The position numbers and the translations under genes are program-made. Shown one piece after another: positions 1 through 5,369 of a stretch of DNA of 12,132 bases. The notes beneath the pieces were generated by a model that worked only from the letters and a program-made list of their open reading frames with translations, was not told where the DNA came from and made no database searches. Location of the stretch: NCBI GenBank assembly GCA_964617625.1, contig CAZTZL010000087.1, positions 1-12,132 on the forward strand, read 5' to 3'. Source of the DNA: CAZTZL01 sp964617625. Lineage in GTDB: Bacteria > Zhuqueibacterota > QNDG01 > DSAB01. The first letter of the stretch is position 1. Each line of letters opens with the position of its first letter.

Positions 1-81
1 AAAACAAGGAGAAATTGGATGCCATCTCACAAACGCAAAACACCCATTACCGCAACTGCCATTGCAAAACAGGGAGATGAT

Positions 82-1278
82 ATGGTCAAAAAATTAAATT
101 TGACAGGGTTTATGCTTGTCACTGTATTTTTGTTCATGTTGAACCAAACGCACAGTTTTTCTCAATCACCACTCGATCCGAATGCAGAAGTGGAACAAAT
201 CGTGAGTCAGATTCAACAACCGGAGGGCCCTGTCTGGAAAGAGGGACTCGGTTTATTGTTTTCAGATATTCGAGGCAACAAAATTTATAAATGGACCCCT
301 GAGAAAAGCAAGGAAATATATTTGGATCCATCCTATAATACAAACGGGCTAACTTACGACCTAAAAGGACGACTGGTTGCCGGCCAAATGGGATTGAGAA
401 GAGTTGTACGTTTTGAACATGATGACACGCAGACATCACTTGCAGATCAATATGACGGGAAGAAACTCAACAGTCCCAACGATTTGGTTGTCAAATCGGA
501 CGGTGCTATCTTTTTTACTGATCCGGATTTCAATATCCCCTGGGGAGAAAACAAAGAGCTTAGTTTCAACGGGATTTACAGAATCAGTCCCTCAGGTATT
601 CTTCAGCTTCTAACATCATCATTGGCTTTGCCTAACGGAATCTGCTTTTCCCCTGATGAATCTAAACTCTATGTCAATGATTCCCAGATACATCAAATAT
701 ATGAATGGGATGTCGTTGATGACTCAACCATAACCAATAAACAGTTACTCTACAACATTCCGGTAAACGGATATGCGGATGGAATGAAGATTGATGAAGA
801 TGGCAATATTTATTGTACCTGTTCTTCAGCTGTTTGGGTGATATCACCTTCAGGAGAGCTTCTGGGAAAAATTGACTTACCATCGAGTGTCTCGGCATCC
901 AACTGTGCATGGGGTGAAAGCGATAACAAAACCTTATTTATCACTGCCGGCACTTCGGTTTATAGAGTAAGACCGCTTGTTTCCTCAGTTGGAGATCAAG
1001 GATCCGTTTCACCAGTGGAATTTCAATTGTCTCAAAACTATCCGAATCCATTCAACGCATCAACCCGGATTCCGTTTTATCTCTCGGAATCCGGATGGGT
1101 GGATCTCAACATATTGAATATCAGGGGTGAAAGAGTAACCACACTGGTGAACGGACCATTAAACGAGGGGTATCATCAAATTGCCTGGGTTGCCGAAAGC
1201 ATCAGCAGCGGTATTTATTATATCAATTTGATAACACAGAAAAATACAGACATGAAGAAATGTCTTTTGATAAAATAA
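82..1278 (+). CDS. Secreted SMP-30/gluconolactonase-like beta-propeller with C-terminal type IX sorting domain
   Basis: This is probably an exported lactonase-type hydrolase; the substrate cannot be told from sequence. Counted from the ATG at 82 (398 residues), residues 1-28 form a signal peptide (MVKKLN, then a hydrophobic stretch ending near SFSQ). Residues ~35-297 match the SMP-30/gluconolactonase/LRE propeller. The expected metal-ligand motifs are present: EGPVW (E48), NSPNDL (N130/N133), LPNGICFSPDES (N185) and YADGMKIDEDGN (D233). Residues ~310-398 are a FlgD-like sorting domain with QNYPNPFN and SSGIYYINL, typical of type IX secretion cargo. An in-frame ATG at 19 also has a good AAGGAG site and would add 21 residues. 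I prefer 82 because it puts the signal peptide at the N-terminus and has GGAG at 73-76, 5 bases upstream. The gene converges with rpmA. Family confidence is high, exact start moderate, substrate unknown. Confidence 0.85.
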   Translation: MVKKLNLTGFMLVTVFLFMLNQTHSFSQSPLDPNAEVEQIVSQIQQPEGPVWKEGLGLLFSDIRGNKIYKWTPEKSKEIYLDPSYNTNGLTYDLKGRLVAGQMGLRRVVRFEHDDTQTSLADQYDGKKLNSPNDLVVKSDGAIFFTDPDFNIPWGENKELSFNGIYRISPSGILQLLTSSLALPNGICFSPDESKLYVNDSQIHQIYEWDVVDDSTITNKQLLYNIPVNGYADGMKIDEDGNIYCTCSSAVWVISPSGELLGKIDLPSSVSASNCAWGESDNKTLFITAGTSVYRVRPLVSSVGDQGSVSPVEFQLSQNYPNPFNASTRIPFYLSESGWVDLNILNIRGERVTTLVNGPLNEGYHQIAWVAESISSGIYYINLITQKNTDMKKCLLIK

Positions 1279-1301
1279 AAATAATAAAAGAATCCAACAA
1301 A

Positions 1302-1327
1302 AAAGCCGTTCAAAATTGAACGGCTTT
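1302..1327 (-). terminator. Hairpin terminator between the convergent lactonase-like gene and rpmA
   Basis: Perfect 12-bp inverted repeat, AAAGCCGTTCAA at 1302-1313 and TTGAACGGCTTT at 1316-1327. Read on the minus strand, the stem is followed by six T residues (A-run at 1299-1304 on the plus strand), so it is a good Rho-independent terminator for rplU-rpmA. On the plus strand the T run is only three bases, so termination of the lactonase-like gene is probably weaker. It lies 22 bases past the rpmA stop and 23 past the lactonase-like stop. Confidence 0.85.
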
Positions 1328-1348
1328 AAATTTCTATATCCAAAATAC

Positions 1349-1597
1349 TTACGGATTCACATTGATAAACTTCCTGCCCTGCTTTTGTTCAAACTGCACA
1401 CGCCCGTCCGCTTTGGCAAAAAGCGTATCATCTTTCCCTTTGCCGACATTGACTCCGGGATGAAACCGGGTGCCTCTCTGCCTGATAATGATGCTGCCGG
1501 CCGTGACCAATTCTCCACCGTATCGTTTCATTCCCAGTCGCTGAGAATTACTGTCTCTTCCGTTCTTGGAACTTCCAACACCCTTTTTATGTGCCAT
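1349..1597 (-). CDS. rpmA: 50S ribosomal protein L27
   Basis: Large-subunit ribosomal protein whose N-terminal arm reaches toward the peptidyl transferase centre. The 82-residue product has the usual length. It starts MAHKKGVGSSKNGRDSN and carries the family signature RYGGELVTAGSIIIRQRG, followed by HPGVNVGKGKDDTLFA. The N-terminus begins directly at the mature-type MAHKKG, without the cleavable extension that Firmicutes remove with the Prp protease; consistently, no prp gene lies between rplU and rpmA. It starts 6 bases after the rplU stop, with an AAGGAG ribosome site overlapping that stop. It is co-transcribed with rplU and followed by the terminator at 1302-1327. Confidence 0.98.
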   Translation of the reverse strand: MAHKKGVGSSKNGRDSNSQRLGMKRYGGELVTAGSIIIRQRGTRFHPGVNVGKGKDDTLFAKADGRVQFEQKQGRKFINVNP

Positions 1598-1603
1598 AAC
1601 TGA

Positions 1604-2143
1604 TTACTCCTTTTTCTCTTTCGAAGCACCTGTCTTTTTTACCGTCTTCGGTTTTGAAGATGCAGTTTTGGCTGCCTGCTTTTGGGGAGCCGATGTTTTT
1701 GTCGTTGATTTGGCAGCCGGCTTCGATACACTTTTCACAGATTTTTTAACCGCAGGTTTTGCAGGCGCTGCTTCTTTTGCTTTCGGTTGAGCTGGAGCCG
1801 CAGCTTTTTCTGTTTTGGCTGCTGCTGTCTTTCCTGTTGCGATTTGATCGATTTGCAATTCTGTATACTGCTGACGGTGTCCGCGTAAAACCCGATAATT
1901 CTTTTTGCGTTTTTTCTTGAACACAATCACTTTTTTATCTTTGCCATGAGAAATGACATTGGCCTTAATCGATACATTCGCTACTGTTGGCTTTCCCACC
2001 TGAACGTCATCATTATCAACCAATAAAAGCACTTTATTGAGCTCAATTGATTTCCCGGGTTCGACTTCCATTTTGGGAACTCGAATTTTCATGGATTTGG
2101 ATACTTTATACTGTACTCCGCCAATATCAACAATCGCATACAT
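1604..2143 (-). CDS. rplU: 50S ribosomal protein L21 with long Lys/Ala/Pro-rich C-terminal tail
   Basis: Binds 23S rRNA in the large subunit. Residues 1-104 are a complete L21: MYAIVDIGG start, then FKKKRKKNYRVLRGHRQQ and YTELQI, the RNA-binding signature. The usual length is about 100-105 residues, but this product has 179. Residues ~105-179 are a low-complexity, histone-H1-like tail rich in Lys, Ala, Pro, Ser and Thr, likely disordered and strongly basic. Position 10 is Val in GGVQYKV, where most L21 proteins have Lys or Arg. The start is fixed by homology. The GGAGG at 2156-2160 is 12 bases from the ATG, longer than usual, and an out-of-frame ATG at 2154 sits almost on it. A strong promoter lies at 2192-2220. 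First gene of rplU-rpmA. Confidence 0.97.
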   Translation of the reverse strand: MYAIVDIGGVQYKVSKSMKIRVPKMEVEPGKSIELNKVLLLVDNDDVQVGKPTVANVSIKANVISHGKDKKVIVFKKKRKKNYRVLRGHRQQYTELQIDQIATGKTAAAKTEKAAAPAQPKAKEAAPAKPAVKKSVKSVSKPAAKSTTKTSAPQKQAAKTASSKPKTVKKTGASKEKKE

Positions 2144-2191
2144 TCGGAAAACATGCCTCCATCAAATAAACAAGTCTACATAAAGCCATAA

Positions 2192-2220
2192 AATATAAAC
2201 AAAAAAACACCGGTTGTCAA
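2192..2220 (-). promoter_or_regulatory. Sigma70-type promoter of rplU-rpmA
   Basis: On the minus strand: TTGACA (2215-2220), a 17-base spacer with a T7 run, and TATATT (2192-2197). The -35 is a perfect consensus and the -10 is one mismatch off. Transcription should start near 2185, giving a leader of about 40 bases. No terminator is visible between the upstream secreted gene and this promoter, so readthrough from upstream may also feed rplU. Confidence 0.8.
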
Positions 2221-2237
2221 GCTAAAACATAATCCTT

Positions 2238-3731
2238 TTATTTCAGCAACATCATCTTTTTCTGCATCATGAACGATTCCGTCATCAATCGGCTGATATA
2301 AATTCCCGATGGCACCGCACGTCCGGCAGCATCCCTTCCATCCCAGTGATCCTCATGCTTTCCTATGGATTGGATTCCCTCGACCAGGATGCATACTTCT
2401 CTTCCGGTTACATCATAAACTGTCAGCTTGATGCGTTCCGATTTCGGAATTTCATAAGTGATATATGTATCCGGATTGAACGGATTCGGATAATTGGAAT
2501 ACAGCATATATTGCCCCGGCTGAATGCCAATACTTTTAACTTGGATCGGCCCGAATTCTTTTATTTCTCCATCCGCATACAATACTTCTACTTTGTATTC
2601 ATAATCCTGATTCGGAAGAACATCCAAATCCAGATAACTATATTCAGAACCGCAGGACGAATTGCCCTGGCCTAGTATCATGGAATTGGTCAAACAACGA
2701 AAACCATCCGAACCGATTTCGGATCGCCAGATATGAAATCCGATACAATCCACTTCACTTGCGGTCTGCCAGTGGAGTACGATGCCCTTTCCTGTTTCAA
2801 CCACCGCGTAAAAATTTGTCATCTGAACTGACAGCGATATGTCGCGCTCGGCAATTAGAGCCCAGAGCCACCAGGCCGCATAGGCCTTCTGATTGCCGTT
2901 TAACGGTTGTGAATGAACAGCACTGGCGTTATACCAATCCACATCCACTGTATGACTGTTCTGCCAGTCGGTTGCCCAGTTTTTATCACGAGTCCCATTG
3001 TCATCACTATCATAATCACAGGCATCATTCACCAGTTTATCGCCATAATAGGTGCCGTCTGGATCGTAACATTCGATATCATAAAAATCATAAAGCACTT
3101 TATTATTTGCGATACAATAATTCCTTATCTGTTGATCCCGCAAATGAAGATTACCGGTCAATCCTGAACCGTCCGAGTGGCCGGTCATATAAACAAACGT
3201 CACACCTGTATAGGTAGCTTCAAGTGTTGTCATCGGATCTAGATAATAGTCGATCATGTTTTGTTCGGAATACCCCGACGCCTGTCCGCACCAGGACCAG
3301 ATGATGACATTCACATCGGGATTATTTGAGCCACGGCCTTCTCCATTAACGGTCCCCAGATACGATATGGTATTATTGTACCAATCAGGATAATAACCCA
3401 CATCACCACCCATGGCATAATCATGTAAATCCAGTGCGCCTCCGGTGCCACCATTGTTCCATGCGAAAATATTTGTTGGAAGTGACAATCCCTTTCCCCC
3501 GCCATTGGCAAACGCGACCAAACCGGTCATCCCAGTTGTCACCTGGCTGCCATGCGAGGTGTGTCCGTAAGCAATGTGCAATTGGGATTTGGCCTGCTCA
3601 ATCCGGGATTGTGAAAGCGTAGTAATATTCGTATAATTGTGATCGACAATGATAGCTTGTGCAAAAAGACCCTGGCATATGAATCCAAAAATCAATATAA
3701 GTAATAAAATTGAATGTTTAATCAGATGCAT
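2238..3731 (-). CDS. Secreted protein of unknown function, SGNH-hydrolase-like features, type IX sorting domain
   Basis: 497 residues. Residues 1-24 are a signal peptide (MHLIKHSILLLILIF, cleavage near LFA-QA). Residues ~27-295 form one domain I cannot assign firmly. Its motifs are YGHTSHGSQ (55-63), VIIWSWCGQ (142-150), YMTGHSDGSG (181-190), LYDFYDIECYDPDG (213-226), an acidic calcium-loop-like DYDSDDNG (239-246) and AVHSQPLNGNQKAYAAWW (271-288). The order, with a late His before PLNGNQKA, recalls SGNH/GDSL esterases (inference). Residues ~297-400 look like a fibronectin-III-type linker (VLHWQTASEVDCIGFHIWRS). Residues ~408-497 are a FlgD-like sorting domain (YSNYPNPFNP, PSGIYISRL). GGAGGGAG lies 5 bases before the ATG. 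The gene sits between rng and rplU on the same strand but has its own promoter. Export is well supported; enzymatic activity is not proven. Confidence 0.85.
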   Translation of the reverse strand: MHLIKHSILLLILIFGFICQGLFAQAIIVDHNYTNITTLSQSRIEQAKSQLHIAYGHTSHGSQVTTGMTGLVAFANGGGKGLSLPTNIFAWNNGGTGGALDLHDYAMGGDVGYYPDWYNNTISYLGTVNGEGRGSNNPDVNVIIWSWCGQASGYSEQNMIDYYLDPMTTLEATYTGVTFVYMTGHSDGSGLTGNLHLRDQQIRNYCIANNKVLYDFYDIECYDPDGTYYGDKLVNDACDYDSDDNGTRDKNWATDWQNSHTVDVDWYNASAVHSQPLNGNQKAYAAWWLWALIAERDISLSVQMTNFYAVVETGKGIVLHWQTASEVDCIGFHIWRSEIGSDGFRCLTNSMILGQGNSSCGSEYSYLDLDVLPNQDYEYKVEVLYADGEIKEFGPIQVKSIGIQPGQYMLYSNYPNPFNPDTYITYEIPKSERIKLTVYDVTGREVCILVEGIQSIGKHEDHWDGRDAAGRAVPSGIYISRLMTESFMMQKKMMLLK

Positions 3732-3771
3732 CGTATCTCCCTCCGGCTGGTTTTGATGTTCTTAACGAATA

Positions 3772-3800
3772 AATATAAAAAAACAGGGATTGAATGTCAA
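3772..3800 (-). promoter_or_regulatory. Sigma70-type promoter of the secreted gene at 2238-3731
   Basis: On the minus strand: TTGACA (3795-3800), a 17-base spacer ending in a T run, and TATATT (3772-3777). It has the same two hexamers, spacing and T-rich spacer as the rplU promoter. The expected start is near 3765, giving a leader of about 35 bases before a strong ribosome site. It lies in the 107-base gap after rng, so the secreted gene can be expressed independently of the upstream operon. Confidence 0.8.
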
Positions 3801-3838
3801 ATTAATCTATCGTCACAATCAGCAATTAAAAGTATGCA

Positions 3839-5368
3839 TCAATTTTCCTTTTTCTGATCAGCAGTTTCCAGAATAAAATTCTCATTCCCCAGTTCGGTAT
3901 CCGCAACCACTTGCACGGTTACCAGATATTTGAACATAAGCCGCCTGATCCGGCTGCTTATTCCTTTTGTAAGATAGTCGAGCATGTCCGGGGGCACCCG
4001 AAGCAGGAATTTTCTTCTTCCGGTTTCGTTTTTAATCTGCTGTATCTTCCTTTCAATTTGTGTCAGCATACTGCTCTTTGAAACCACCCTACCCACACCC
4101 CCGCATCGGGGGCATACCTCGCTGAATTGATACAACAGACTCGGCCGGACCCGTTTGCGTGTCAGGGCAACCAACCCAAAATCATTCATCGGCAATATAT
4201 CAGAAGCTGAACGGTCTTTGGCGAGCTCTTTTTTAAGTTCGTTGAGCACTTTTTTACGGTCGTTTGGTTGCTTTAAATCGATAAAATCGATGACCACGAT
4301 TCCTCCGACATCCCTCAACCGGAGCTGCCTTGCAATCTCACGGGCTGCTTCAAGATCGATTTTTAATGCGTGAATCTCATGGTCTTTATGTTCGACCGAC
4401 CGGCCGCTGTTCACGTCCACAACAACCATAGCTTCCGTCTGATCAAAAATAAGATGGCCGCCGCTCTTCATCCAGATTTTTCTTGAAAGACTCTTTGTGA
4501 TCTCATCCTCAATGCCGAACGCGTCAAATACAGGCCGCTTCTCCCGGTATAATTCCAGCCGGGGCAGCAGACCGGGCGCGACATCTTTCAAATATTTTTT
4601 AATGCTTCCGTAATGTTTTCTCGAATCGACAACCAATTGATCAATATCCAGTGAAAAAAGGTCTCGGATCACACTTGAAGCGACGCCCATTTCTTTGTGA
4701 AGCAGTTTGGGGCCTTTGGGCTGTCTCATTTTATCTTCGATCTGCTTCCAGGCTTTTAAAAGGCTTTCCAGGTCGGATTGAATTGCTTTGATATCTTTAC
4801 CCGCAGCGACTGTCCGGATAATCAATCCAAAACCCTTTGGACGAAGGCTGTTGGCCAAGACTCGCAATCGTCTTCTTTCGTTCTGATTTTCAATTTTTTT
4901 GGAGACGCCAATCGAGTTATCATGCGGTACCAAAACGAGAAACCGCCCCGGAATGGAAACGGCTGTGGTCAGGCGGGCTCCTTTTGTAGCAAGAGGTTCC
5001 TTGGTCACCTGTACCAATATTTCCTGGCCTCTTTTCAACCTGGGTCGCGTTTTCCCCCTATCCGGTCTGCCTTTTCCTTTTTTTACTTGTCTTTTCTTCG
5101 GCAGTTCGACCGTTTCAGCAAGTGTGCTGAATTCATGAACCTGGCTGCCTATGTCAGAAAATGGGAGAAAACCGTTTTGTTCCAATCCAATATTGACAAA
5201 TGCAGCCTGAATGGCATCAACCATATTATCGACAACCCCTTTATACACATCGCCAACCATACGTTCATGTTCCGGCTGCTCGACATAAAGTTCGACAAGC
5301 GCCTGATCCTCAAGTATGGCAATGCGCGTTTCGTTGGATGTGGCATTTAAAACAATCGCTTTTTTCAT
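3839..5368 (-). CDS. rng: Ribonuclease G/E family endoribonuclease
   Basis: Single-strand-specific endoribonuclease for rRNA 5' processing and mRNA decay, cytoplasmic. The 509 residues match RNase G in length; the long scaffold region of RNase E is absent. Residues ~36-125 are the S1 RNA-binding domain (GDVYKGVVDNM, AAFVNIGLEQNGFLPFSDI). It contains a very basic insertion, ~91-113 (KKRQVKKGKGRPDRGKTRPR). The DNase I-like catalytic part has both magnesium-binding acids: D318 in AMVVVDVNSGR and D361 in GGIVVIDFIDL. The Zn-link motif CPRCGG (C419, C422) for dimerisation is intact. It starts one base after the stop of the radical SAM gene, with AGAGGAA 7 bases before the ATG, so the two are almost certainly co-transcribed and translationally coupled. 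In many bacteria rng is followed directly by rplU; here a secreted gene intervenes. Confidence 0.95.
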   Translation of the reverse strand: MKKAIVLNATSNETRIAILEDQALVELYVEQPEHERMVGDVYKGVVDNMVDAIQAAFVNIGLEQNGFLPFSDIGSQVHEFSTLAETVELPKKRQVKKGKGRPDRGKTRPRLKRGQEILVQVTKEPLATKGARLTTAVSIPGRFLVLVPHDNSIGVSKKIENQNERRRLRVLANSLRPKGFGLIIRTVAAGKDIKAIQSDLESLLKAWKQIEDKMRQPKGPKLLHKEMGVASSVIRDLFSLDIDQLVVDSRKHYGSIKKYLKDVAPGLLPRLELYREKRPVFDAFGIEDEITKSLSRKIWMKSGGHLIFDQTEAMVVVDVNSGRSVEHKDHEIHALKIDLEAAREIARQLRLRDVGGIVVIDFIDLKQPNDRKKVLNELKKELAKDRSASDILPMNDFGLVALTRKRVRPSLLYQFSEVCPRCGGVGRVVSKSSMLTQIERKIQQIKNETGRRKFLLRVPPDMLDYLTKGISSRIRRLMFKYLVTVQVVADTELGNENFILETADQKKEN

Positions 5369-5369
5369 A

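Noticed and set aside
1604..1831. The basic L21 tail as a sign of frameshift or fusion with another gene.
   Set aside because: The frame is continuous, the tail is low-complexity with no domain, and rpmA follows normally 6 bases after the stop.
2759..3217. A 152-codon plus-strand frame opposite the secreted gene.
   Set aside because: Composition is unlike a protein (His/Arg/Tyr-rich runs) and it is antisense to a gene with signal peptide, promoter and sorting domain.
4778..5350. A 190-codon open frame on the plus strand opposite rng.
   Set aside because: Antisense shadow of a clear RNase G with intact catalytic motifs; the translated product has no family features.
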